Shown in pieces: positions 1 through 8,160 of a stretch of 64,000 nucleotides of DNA. The stretch comes from Gemmatimonadota bacterium (GTDB taxonomy: Bacteria; Gemmatimonadota; Gemmatimonadetes; Palauibacterales; KS3-K002). The stretch's first letter is position 1. Each line of letters starts with the position of its first letter. The notes under the pieces were generated by a model that ran no database searches, was not told the DNA's origin, and saw only the letters and a program-made list of their open reading frames with translations. The translations under genes and the position numbers were made by a program. The stretch lies in contig CP070815.1 of the NCBI GenBank assembly GCA_020344215.1, positions 504,946-568,945 of the forward strand, read 5' to 3'.

Positions 1-24
1 GATTCCCGGATTCCCGGATTCCCG
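1..24. repeat. Short tandem repeat, three copies of GATTCCCG
   Basis: Three perfect head-to-tail copies of the octamer GATTCCCG open the window, just ahead of the glycosidase gene. The array may continue to the left of the window. No function is evident; it could be part of a longer intergenic repeat. Confidence 0.8.
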
Positions 25-65
25 TATCTTACAGTCGTCATGTCTCGGTCCCTCGATCGACCCCA

Positions 66-2765
66 ATGAACGACCGCACACCCGAAGAACGGCAGCCCGT
101 ACTCTTCGTGCTCCCGGACCGCGAGCCTTCGGAAGAAGTCGCGGCGGCACGCGCCTGGCTCGAGGCTCTTCCCAACGCCGACGTGCGGGCGGTCCCGCTG
201 GCCGAGCTGTCTGGGGAATTCCTCGGCTACGGGACCACGGTGTGGTTCCACTGGACGGAGCCGCCGGTCCTCCCGCACACCGCGCGCCTCGCCCTCGACG
301 CGCACGTCCGCGCCGGTGGCGGTCTGCTCGCCACGTTAGCGGCCGCGACGTTGCCGGTGCAGCTCGGCTGGGAGAAGGTCGCGCCGGACGAGATGACCGA
401 CGCCGTCTGGAACGCCGAGCCGGACGACGAGCTCGCCTTGAGCTTCAGCGCCGTGCCTTTCATCCGCGGCTTCCAGAGCTTCCGCGGGCATCCGCTGTTC
501 GCTGGGCTGGGCAGCGGTGTGTACACGTGGGCGCCGCAGGAGGGGAAGCGCCACATCCGCTACGCCTACACCGGCGATGTCTGGCCGCGGAAGGGGCGCG
601 TGGTGGCGGTGCAGCGGGCATACATCAGCGTGAACCCGGAGCGGCGCTTGGCCTGGGAGTACGCGGTCGGCGATGGGTGGGCCGTCTGTATCGGCGCCTA
701 CGTTTACTTCTCTGCCAGCGATCGCCGCTACGCGCTGCATCTCGATCGACTGCTCCGGAACGCGTTCCGGCGGATCGCGCCGAACGGACATCGCGTGCGA
801 GAGATGGGTGGTGCTTGGCAAGCGTCGGCGGTCGGCGTGGAACGGGACGAGCGAGTGCCGCTGCCGCCGGGACTCGCTGTCGACGCGGAAGTGGTTTCCG
901 ACTTGGCCGACGACCTGCGGCTGGAGGGTGAGGCGACGGATGCGGCATACACGCTGGCCGGGACACGCGCGCTTCTCGTGGGTCGGGAACGAGGCGGTCA
1001 CGAGGAGATCTGGTTTCACCCGGTGCGGGCGGTGAGCCGCTGGGGGCTGAGCGCGGGGGCCTGGGAGCGGCTCGAGGATGTAGAGCGTGGCAATCACCGC
1101 AACAACGTTGTTGCTACGCACTACTGTCTCACACCGGGCTATATCGAGCGCCGCCTCGACGTGGATGGGCGCACCGTCCTCGAGCGTACTACGGTCGCAT
1201 TAGACGAGCCCGGAGTGCTGGTCGAGCTGCGGCCGGAGGTGGAAGCTGCCGACCCGGTTCGACTCGACTGGGTCATGGAGTGCGATCTCCGGCTCATGTG
1301 GCCTTACCCGGCAAGTGCGACAGGTAGGCTGGCCTATAGCAAGAAAGGCGGCGGTCTCGGTCTCCGGGGCGAGGCCGGCGAGTGGTTGGGCGTCCAGGTC
1401 GATCCGGCGCCGCGGCTCATAACGGTGGAGAACCTGTCGGATGATGAGCACTCCCGCGTCCGTATCCACGCCGAGCTCGAGCTGTGGGGCCCCGTACGTA
1501 TCCTGCTCGTGGGCGCCCATCGTGAGGCGGTTCCGCCGGGGGCCGTCGATCTGCGCGGCTGGGCGGAGCGCCGCTCAGCCGAGCGGCGCCGTCAGCGCGA
1601 CCACGTGTTCGTCCTCGATTCCGACGAGCCCGAGTTGGTGGAAGCGCTCGAGTGGGCGAAGTGGCGGCTCTCCACCTACCGGGTCCACGTCCCGGATCTC
1701 GGCACCTCGCTGGTCGCCGGTTACGGCCGTTCGGGTGCCGGCGAATTCGGAGACGGCCGCCCCGGCTACGCCTGGTACTTCGGGCGTGACGCCTGCTGGA
1801 CGGCGCTCTCCAGCCTGGCCGTCGGCCAAACCGGCGCGGCGCGCGAGGTGCTTGAGTTCCTCGGTCGCCACCAGGATATCACGGGCAAGATCCTCCACGA
1901 GTGTACGACCAGCGGAGTAGTGCACTATGACGCCGCCGACTCCTCGCCGCTCTACTTGCTGCTAGCCGCCCGCTACCTGGAGGGCACGGGTGATACAGAG
2001 ACGCTGCAGCGTGAGTGGCCGCGGATCCTGGCTTGCTACGAGTACTGCTTGTCTACAGACAACGACGGTGACGGGCTGGTCGAGAACACGAACGTCGGAC
2101 ACGGTTGGGTGGAGTTCGGGCGGTTGGGCGGGCACCACGTGTCGCTCTACCTGGCCGGCCTCTGGGTCGCGGCGCTGGCGGAGCTGGAGGTCGCAGCCCG
2201 CACGCTCGGCCAGCTCGATTTCGCCGACGAGTTCGCCTATCGGGCCGCTGCTGCGCGCTCGAGCCTGGAGCTCTCCTTCTACGATCCGCTAGAGGCTCGC
2301 TACGCGGACGGTCGGCGCGCCGATGGGTCGCTCGACATGGCGGAGACGGTGTTGACGGCGGTGCCCCTGGCGCTGGGCGCGGTGCGGCCGGAACGCTGCG
2401 CGAGTTGGCTCGACCGTGTGGCGAGCGAGGACTTCACGTCGCCGTGGGGCGTGCGCCTCGTGCCGCGTTCCGACCCGGAGTATGAGCCCGATGGCTACCA
2501 CGCCGGCACGGTCTGGCCCCTCTACACCGGCTGGGTGAGCCTGGCGGAGTTCAGGGCCGGGCGCACGGACTCGGCTCGCGGGCATTGGGAGAGCGCGCTG
2601 CGCCTGTACCGCGCTCATACGCTCGGTGCTTGGCCGGAGGTGCTGCACGGCGACGAGGCGCGCAGCATCGGTGTGACCCCGGACCAGGCGTGGTCGACCG
2701 CAGCCGCGCTGTTCCCGCTGCTCGAGCTGGGCCGGGGCTCGCGGAACCGCACCGTGCCGAGCTAG
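66..2765 (+). CDS. Cytosolic six-hairpin glycosidase with GATase1/ThuA-like N-terminal domain
   Basis: 899 residues with no signal peptide. Residues about 1-240 look like a ThuA/glutamine-amidotransferase-like alpha/beta domain (FRGHPLFAGL near 140). The middle is beta-rich. Residues about 520-890 form an (alpha/alpha)6 six-hairpin domain of the amylo-alpha-1,6-glucosidase/GH15-like type, with LVAGYGRSG, WYFGRDACW, DNDGDGLVENTN and GTVWPLY as landmarks. The family hydrolyses alpha-linked glucans or oligosaccharides; the substrate here is unknown. The ATG at 66 is the first in frame. The exported protein at 11477-14149 shares the C-terminal motifs and is a paralogue with a different N-terminus, so the pair may process the same glycan inside and outside the cytoplasm (inference). 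Confidence 0.85.
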   Translation: MNDRTPEERQPVLFVLPDREPSEEVAAARAWLEALPNADVRAVPLAELSGEFLGYGTTVWFHWTEPPVLPHTARLALDAHVRAGGGLLATLAAATLPVQLGWEKVAPDEMTDAVWNAEPDDELALSFSAVPFIRGFQSFRGHPLFAGLGSGVYTWAPQEGKRHIRYAYTGDVWPRKGRVVAVQRAYISVNPERRLAWEYAVGDGWAVCIGAYVYFSASDRRYALHLDRLLRNAFRRIAPNGHRVREMGGAWQASAVGVERDERVPLPPGLAVDAEVVSDLADDLRLEGEATDAAYTLAGTRALLVGRERGGHEEIWFHPVRAVSRWGLSAGAWERLEDVERGNHRNNVVATHYCLTPGYIERRLDVDGRTVLERTTVALDEPGVLVELRPEVEAADPVRLDWVMECDLRLMWPYPASATGRLAYSKKGGGLGLRGEAGEWLGVQVDPAPRLITVENLSDDEHSRVRIHAELELWGPVRILLVGAHREAVPPGAVDLRGWAERRSAERRRQRDHVFVLDSDEPELVEALEWAKWRLSTYRVHVPDLGTSLVAGYGRSGAGEFGDGRPGYAWYFGRDACWTALSSLAVGQTGAAREVLEFLGRHQDITGKILHECTTSGVVHYDAADSSPLYLLLAARYLEGTGDTETLQREWPRILACYEYCLSTDNDGDGLVENTNVGHGWVEFGRLGGHHVSLYLAGLWVAALAELEVAARTLGQLDFADEFAYRAAAARSSLELSFYDPLEARYADGRRADGSLDMAETVLTAVPLALGAVRPERCASWLDRVASEDFTSPWGVRLVPRSDPEYEPDGYHAGTVWPLYTGWVSLAEFRAGRTDSARGHWESALRLYRAHTLGAWPEVLHGDEARSIGVTPDQAWSTAAALFPLLELGRGSRNRTVPS

Positions 2766-2808
2766 CATGGTCATTGATTCGGCCCCGACCGGTAGAGAGG
2801 AGGCCACG

Positions 2809-3258
2809 ATGGGTGGCATCAACCTCACGCGCATCCTCATCGGCGGGCTCGTGGCAGGGGTGATCTACAATCTCTCCGGGCTGGCGCTGGGCCAGGTCGT
2901 CGGCCTCGCATAGATCTTCGCCCGCTTCGGCTGGGAGCCGTCGGCCGGCGCCACGATCCAGCATGTGGCTGTCCGGTTCGGCTTCGGCCTCATCACCGTC
3001 TTCACCTATGCGGCGATCAGGCCGCGTTTCGGCCCCGGCCTGAGGACGGCGATCATCGCCGCCTGCATCATCTGGGTCGCTGCCGCCGCTCCGTTCATCT
3101 TCGTGCTGACGGAGCTGTTCGTCTTTACCGGCTCGCAGGCCGTCACTCTGCTGGTCTGGACGCTGGTCGAGGCGTGCGTGGCGACGAGCGTGGGTGGCTG
3201 GCTGTATCAGGAGTTGGAGTCCCGCGGCGAAGCGATCGGCAGCGCTCCGCGGGCCTGA
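2809..3258 (+). pseudogene. Small multi-helix membrane protein interrupted by in-frame TAG at 2911
   Basis: Reading starts at ATG 2809 behind AGAGAGGAGG. Codons 1-34 encode a transmembrane start (RILIGGLVAGVIYNLSG), then TAG occurs at 2911-2913. The same frame continues to 3258 with three more hydrophobic segments and the phrase YAAIRPRFGPGLRTA. From memory, this matches a family of about 150-residue membrane proteins common in Gemmatimonadota-like genomes. The intact reading frame on both sides argues for a recent nonsense mutation, a sequencing error or amber readthrough. A shorter protein could restart at GTG 2965, but it would lack the first helix. Function unknown. Confidence 0.6.
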
Positions 3259-3301
3259 TCGGCGGCCGGCCGGGGGCGTTGAGCGGGTCCCTGTTAGCGT
3301 C

Positions 3302-3856
3302 TTACTCCCAGCGCACGCGGTAGCGGCATACCGCACCGCCCAGGGCTCGACATTCCTCCTCCTCGACCTCGACGGTCGTCGCGCCGCACATCGCGAGTGC
3401 CCTCTTGTACCAGCCGACCACGGTAAGGCAATCGGCGGCGGAGAATGTCTCCGCATCGTAGGTCGTGAGGTAACCCTCGCTCTCGCCCGTCTTCTCCCAG
3501 GCTCGCCGCCCCGTCTGGTAGTAGAGCTCGTAGATCTGTGGCGCCTTCCTGAGGAAGGCTTCGGGATCGCCCGGTGTGAGGAAGGTGCTGTGGAGCGTGG
3601 TGAGGTTCTTATCCGCTGAGGCCACACCCAGCTGCTCGAAGAACTGAGGATCACCCTTGCCGCACACCTGGACTATGGCGTCGTCCAGTCGCTTGCCGAT
3701 CTCGAACGAGAGCCAGGACGACGGGAGCATCTTCCTCAGCGCCTCCTGGTCTTCGGCGCTGAGGCTCGCCATCACCTGCTGCACCTCATCCTCGCCGAAG
3801 TGCTCCTCCACGAAATCGAGCCGGGACTTAAGGACTGAGCCTTTGACCTTTTGCAT
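3302..3856 (-). CDS. TIGR02265/V4R-like cytoplasmic protein
   Basis: 184 residues, soluble, no signal peptide. The N-terminus (SRLDFVEEHFG) and the overall helical start resemble TIGR02265-type proteins. The C-terminus (EEEECRALGGAVCRYRVRW) ends in the small-ligand-binding V4R/heme-NO-binding-like pattern, a Cys-rich strand followed by a short beta strand. Proteins of this superfamily bind small ligands and act as sensors. No DNA-binding or output domain is visible here. It stands alone, transcribed away from the lipoprotein set at 4148. Its ATG has only a weak ribosome binding site. The family assignment is by pattern only. Confidence 0.6.
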   Translation of the reverse strand: MQKVKGSVLKSRLDFVEEHFGEDEVQQVMASLSAEDQEALRKMLPSSWLSFEIGKRLDDAIVQVCGKGDPQFFEQLGVASADKNLTTLHSTFLTPGDPEAFLRKAPQIYELYYQTGRRAWEKTGESEGYLTTYDAETFSAADCLTVVGWYKRALAMCGATTVEVEEEECRALGGAVCRYRVRWE

Positions 3857-4147
3857 GCCCTAATGCTACGGCGCCGGTCGAGGGCGGCAAGTGCGGGACT
3901 GCTGCGTGGCCGCCCGGAGCGGTGCTCATCACTGGGCCGTGCCGGCCCCACAGTGTTTCGAATGGAAACGCCGGCGAGCCGATCGCTGTCGCTCACGGAC
4001 ACACCCACCGCGTGCGGGCCCAGGGTGTAATCCTTTGTCGTTATGAGACTTACGGGCGTCGGAGCTCGCTGGCGACCGGGAACCCTTCTTGCACCCCGGC
4101 CAGCTGAGGGACTGAGGATTCGTACACCCCTTCTGAGGAGGTTTCTT

Positions 4148-4774
4148 ATGACCCGTCTAGGTGACTTCGCGAAACTGCTGGCGCTGGGCGCCACGTTCGG
4201 CGCGCTGGGCTGCGGCGGGGCCGCCAAGGTGGCGGAGCTGGAGGAGTCCCCGGTGGGAACCGAGGTGATCGTCGAGCGCAGCGCTGGGGAGCGCCCCGAC
4301 TGGATCACCGAGCCGCCCGAGGACGATGACGGGATGAAGTTCTTCTCCGGTGGTGAGGAAGGGTACGTCGACTATGCGATGGGCCTGCGCATGGCCAAGG
4401 CTGAGGCCTGGCAGGAGCTAGGCGAGAGCGTGCTGGGCATCTGGAGCTCGCTCTTGCAGGCCAGTGAGGTCGGTGGCAAGGAGCGCCTCCAGCAGTACGC
4501 TCGCAACTTCCAGGAGCTGGCGGTCAAGGAGATATCGCTCAGCGGCACGGAAGTCGAAGAGCGCTACTACGAGAAGGTAGCGGTGAAGACAACCTACGGC
4601 GTCGAGTATCACTACAACGCCTTCGTGTTGGTCAAAGTCCCGGAGGACGAGTACCACACGGCTCAGCTTCGCGCGCTGGAGCAGCTCAGGAACCGGGCGA
4701 AGCGGGAGAACAACACCGACGCCGAAGAGTTCATCGACGAAGCGATTCAGCGGTTGAACGAGATTGAAGGGTGA
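4148..4774 (+). CDS. LPP20-family lipoprotein (first of pair)
   Basis: 208 residues when started at ATG 4148, chosen because GAGGAGGT lies 6-7 bases upstream and because the signal peptide then ends in a lipobox (FGALGC). The mature part begins with a Pro/Trp motif (ERPDWITEPP) followed by an LPP20-like alpha/beta fold with a helix-rich C-terminus. The LPP20/FlgP family comprises outer-membrane-anchored lipoproteins, some of them flagellar. No flagellar gene is nearby, so the role is open. Its stop overlaps the GTG of the next lipoprotein by 4 bases, indicating translational coupling. An in-frame start at 4043 would destroy the signal peptide. Confidence 0.75.
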   Translation: MTRLGDFAKLLALGATFGALGCGGAAKVAELEESPVGTEVIVERSAGERPDWITEPPEDDDGMKFFSGGEEGYVDYAMGLRMAKAEAWQELGESVLGIWSSLLQASEVGGKERLQQYARNFQELAVKEISLSGTEVEERYYEKVAVKTTYGVEYHYNAFVLVKVPEDEYHTAQLRALEQLRNRAKRENNTDAEEFIDEAIQRLNEIEG

Positions 4775-6078
4775 AGCGTTGGGCGTTAGCCCTGGCGGGC
4801 GCGCTCGTCGTAGGAGCCTGTGGCGGTGGTGCGGCGCTGGAGCGGTCGGCTCCCGAGCGGCCCGTCTGGGTTGAGCTAACGCCTGCCGCGCGCGAGTCAC
4901 TCTACTTCGTCGGTATCTGCACCGACCTTCCTACGTATCAGGAAGCGCTGCGATGCGCGCGCGGTGAGGCGATGACGGACGTCGCCGCATGGGTCGGCGC
5001 CCGGTTCTCGTCGTACGTCTACGACCAGGCGACGGAGGAATCGCGCTCCGCCGGCTCGGTCATGTACCTCGATGCGGACGTCTTCCTCGCCGACGTGCGA
5101 CGCAGCGATACGTACCACGAGGTGCAGCAGACGGACTACGGAACGCGCTCGTATTACGTGAGCGTGCTGGTGGCCTACCCGCGGGACGCCGCCGAGTTGG
5201 AAAAGGCGCGGATCGAAGAGACCACGGTTCGGGCTGAGCGCCTAGTGGAGCAGGCTGTGGAGCGGGTGCCCGGTGTCGCTGGTGAGGGTCGCTGGGGCGC
5301 AGCGATGGAGGTCCTGCTGGCCACCGCAGGTGAGGTCGCTGTGTCTCGGAACCTTCGGCGCGCCGGGCACGCCGCTCGGCTGACGAACTTGGCGGAAGCG
5401 CTCGTCACGCCCTTGCAGCTCGACGCGAGCACTGAGGACAGGGGGGTCGAGGTGCGTGCGAGCTACAAGGGCGTGACGGCGGCGGGAGTGCCGGTGCAGT
5501 GCATAGCTGGGTCGGTTCAGGTGACGGCGGTGACGGACGACGAAGGCCGCGCCGTCTGCGAGCTCGCAGCTTCTTTACCTGGGGGGACGGGTCGAGTCAT
5601 CGCGCGTCCCGAGATAATGGGCTACCTCGATTCCGTTCCCCCGGGTGCCAGCGAGCTGGCGAACACGTTGGGCAAGCTGCTGGATCGTGCGGTGGAGGTG
5701 GAGCTCAGCGAGCCGCTCGACCTCGAGCTCGTGCTCAGCGGCGGTCGCGACTGCGAACCGGCCATTCAGGTATTGCGCGAGCGCCTCGGCGGAGCCGGCG
5801 TGCGGATGATCGGCTTCGTCAAGGGTGTGCCGAGCCTGGAGGTCTCATGTGAAGTGGGGGTGGGGAGCCGAAGTGGCGGACTCTATACGGCGACGGCGCG
5901 AGGCACGCTCGCGCTGAAGGCGGCGGAGCATCGCGGTGCCGATGTGTTGGCGCCCGTTAACGGGCTCGGCGCCTCGGTCTCCGCCGCGCGAGAGGATGCC
6001 TTGCTCAAGCTCGGAAACGAGCTTGCCGTCTCCGCACTCAAGCTGCTTGGTGATCTCGATGATCAGGGAGAGAACTAG
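4771..6078 (+). CDS. LPP20-like lipoprotein with C-terminal extension
   Basis: 435 residues from GTG 4771, which overlaps the previous stop (GTGA). The signal peptide ends in a lipobox (VVGACG). After a Pro/Trp motif (ERPVWVELTP), residues about 40-160 repeat the LPP20-like pattern of the preceding gene, including a central GTRSYYVSVLVAYP strand. Residues about 215-320 look like an Ig-like or carboxypeptidase-regulatory-like beta domain (VRASYKGVTAAGVPVQ). Residues 320-430 resemble a CsgG/curli-type alpha/beta module. It is probably anchored in the outer membrane with its neighbours. Function unknown. Confidence 0.7.
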   Translation: MKRWALALAGALVVGACGGGAALERSAPERPVWVELTPAARESLYFVGICTDLPTYQEALRCARGEAMTDVAAWVGARFSSYVYDQATEESRSAGSVMYLDADVFLADVRRSDTYHEVQQTDYGTRSYYVSVLVAYPRDAAELEKARIEETTVRAERLVEQAVERVPGVAGEGRWGAAMEVLLATAGEVAVSRNLRRAGHAARLTNLAEALVTPLQLDASTEDRGVEVRASYKGVTAAGVPVQCIAGSVQVTAVTDDEGRAVCELAASLPGGTGRVIARPEIMGYLDSVPPGASELANTLGKLLDRAVEVELSEPLDLELVLSGGRDCEPAIQVLRERLGGAGVRMIGFVKGVPSLEVSCEVGVGSRSGGLYTATARGTLALKAAEHRGADVLAPVNGLGASVSAAREDALLKLGNELAVSALKLLGDLDDQGEN

Positions 6079-7966
6079 GACTCGGATCCTGGTCGGACTG
6101 GCCTTTGCCGTCGGCCCACTGCTCTGGCCGTTGCTCGCCGGCGCGGCTCAGGCGCACGGGCCCGTCCGTGACGAGCTGGACGACCACCTGGCCCGGCTGG
6201 TCACGGAGATTCGGGCTTCGGTCCCCGATCTGGGGAACTACGAGCCGTTCATGGTCCTCCCGGTCTTGCACGACGAGCGCGGCTATCGCGTGCGGGCCAG
6301 CGACCTTCTCGAGCGTCGCCTGGCTACCGCGCTCGCCGCGCAGGGCGTCCGCGTCATCGACCAGGCGACGCGGCAGCGCATCCTGGAGGACCTGCAGACC
6401 TGTTACACCGATGAAGCGCCGTTCTGTCGCGCCCGGGATGTCGTGGGCCGCTTTGCGACCGCGGGCGGTATCCTGGAACCGTCGGTGCTGTCAATGCGCG
6501 GCGGTGTGGAGGTGCGGGTGAAGCTGGTGGTCGCGGCGGGCGCATCGGAGCTTACCGCTGGCGAGATCCTCGGCACTTGGAGCGTCGTAGTGCCGCCCCC
6601 GGCGCTCGACTCGCAGCGGGACCTGGTGCCGGCTCTGGGCGCGATCTCTTACGGCTTGCCGCCAGCCGCCGGAGACTCGGTGCCGCTGGACGACGTTGGC
6701 GAGTTGCGTGTCGATGTGCGGACGCAGGACGGGAGCCGAGCGTGGGTACAGATCGACGGACGCGTCGTCGTGCCAGCGCCAGTCATCACCACGACCACTG
6801 CGGGCCGCCACCTGCTGACCGTTACGGCCGTCGGCCATCGCCCGTTCAGCGACTACGTGCACGTCCCGCCGGGCGGCATTGTCAGCAGAGAGATCGTGCT
6901 CGCCCTCGGCGTCGGTACGATAGTGGTCACTGCGAACGCGGAAGACGCGCTCGTCTATCTGGACGATCAGTTCGTCGGCACGACACCCTGGGTGGGCAGG
7001 GAGATCGAAGCCGGCCGTCACCAAGTACGGATCGAAAGGATCGGCTTCGATCGTTACACCAAGAGCTTCGCCTTGGAACACCAGGAGGAGTACCATATCA
7101 AGGCCATTCTCAGCGAGCACCCCGGCGATATAGTGGTCACCTGCGTGCATGATGGAATCCAAGTCTACCTGGACCACGCGCGCGGCGGTCCGGTCGGCGG
7201 CTGCAGCACGGGCGAAGCGCTGACCATCCAACAGGTCTCGGCAGGCAAGCACCTGGTCTGGGGTAGGCGCGGCTCGCACTCATCCGACACTCTGACCGTG
7301 ATCGTGCGTGGCGGCGAAGCCGTTCCGTTGAGGTTGGCGCTGCGCTTGGGTTCGGCGCCGAGGTCGGAGGTCGGCACCAACGACGAGGGGTGGCAGGGAC
7401 GAAGCAGTCGACGTCGGCCCGACGGCCTGTACTTCAGCGTCGGTTGGGTCGCCGGCCAGGCCGAGTGGCAGATGGACATGCTCAGTGGCCCGGAGTCCTT
7501 CAGCTTGGAGGGTGACGGTCCCCGCGTAGCGACAGGGGTCTATGCCTCAGGTTGGGAGATCACACTCGGTGCGGACCTGGTCTTCCTGAAGGAGGTCGAG
7601 GGCATCTTCGAGGGGAGCAACGAGTACTTCGAGTTCTTCGTCGACCTGACGCGCTACTTCCGGCGCGACAAGAAGCTGCAGCCTTTCGGTGGCCTGCGGG
7701 GCCACTGGAACACCCTGACCTTCCGGGACCCCGAGGATCTGTACGATGATCTCTCCTCCGACGCGGTGGGATTCGGCGGCCACGTCGGTCTGAACATCCG
7801 CCTCGGCCGCAAGTCGTCTCTGGAGATCGGGGCCTCCTACAGCTACACCGGCAGGCGCGATCTGATCGAGGAAGGCGACGCAGGGGTCGTGCCGATCGCC
7901 GTGATCGAGGCCAGGGATTGGGAGTTCGCCTCCGGCTACATAGTGCTCAAGGTGGGCACGGGCTAG
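6059..7966 (+). CDS. PEGA-domain protein with C-terminal outer-membrane beta-barrel
   Basis: 635 residues from ATG 6059, which overlaps the previous gene by 20 bases and gives a clean Sec signal (ending LLAGAAQA). Residues about 25-190 contain a CsgG/FlgT-like module with two Cys (TCYTDEAPFC). Residues 210-440 contain repeated PEGA-type beta domains (GTIVVTANAEDALVYLDDQ, VGTTPW, AGRHQVRIERIGF, AGKHLVWG). The C-terminal 200 residues alternate aromatic and polar residues like an 8-strand barrel. PEGA domains bind the cell surface or cell wall. With the two upstream LPP20-type lipoproteins it probably forms an envelope complex. An alternative in-frame start at 5936 lies inside the upstream gene and gives no signal peptide. 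Confidence 0.75.
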   Translation: MIRERTRTRILVGLAFAVGPLLWPLLAGAAQAHGPVRDELDDHLARLVTEIRASVPDLGNYEPFMVLPVLHDERGYRVRASDLLERRLATALAAQGVRVIDQATRQRILEDLQTCYTDEAPFCRARDVVGRFATAGGILEPSVLSMRGGVEVRVKLVVAAGASELTAGEILGTWSVVVPPPALDSQRDLVPALGAISYGLPPAAGDSVPLDDVGELRVDVRTQDGSRAWVQIDGRVVVPAPVITTTTAGRHLLTVTAVGHRPFSDYVHVPPGGIVSREIVLALGVGTIVVTANAEDALVYLDDQFVGTTPWVGREIEAGRHQVRIERIGFDRYTKSFALEHQEEYHIKAILSEHPGDIVVTCVHDGIQVYLDHARGGPVGGCSTGEALTIQQVSAGKHLVWGRRGSHSSDTLTVIVRGGEAVPLRLALRLGSAPRSEVGTNDEGWQGRSSRRRPDGLYFSVGWVAGQAEWQMDMLSGPESFSLEGDGPRVATGVYASGWEITLGADLVFLKEVEGIFEGSNEYFEFFVDLTRYFRRDKKLQPFGGLRGHWNTLTFRDPEDLYDDLSSDAVGFGGHVGLNIRLGRKSSLEIGASYSYTGRRDLIEEGDAGVVPIAVIEARDWEFASGYIVLKVGTG

Positions 7967-8160
7967 CGATGAGTCCGCGGTCCAACGCACCGATTATGAT
8001 GCGGCCTGCGGCCGGCACCACTTGCTGGAAAACCCACTACTCGCACCGACTCTACCGAGATCTTCCCACACTTATGGACCGCCGACCCGGGCATTCTCGC
8101 CCGAGTTGCCAACAAAGTAGCACAACTTCCCGCTAGGTTCCCTGCTGCTCGGACGCCCCG

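Noticed and set aside
2911-2913. TAG as pyrrolysine codon
   Set aside because: No methylamine-methyltransferase or pyl gene is present, and TAG terminates other genes here (for example phoU remnant, the 48902 ORF).
2551-3654. 367-residue minus-strand ORF across 2809-3258
   Set aside because: Arg/Ser/Pro-rich, no recognisable domain. It overlaps three genes whose motifs are on other frames.
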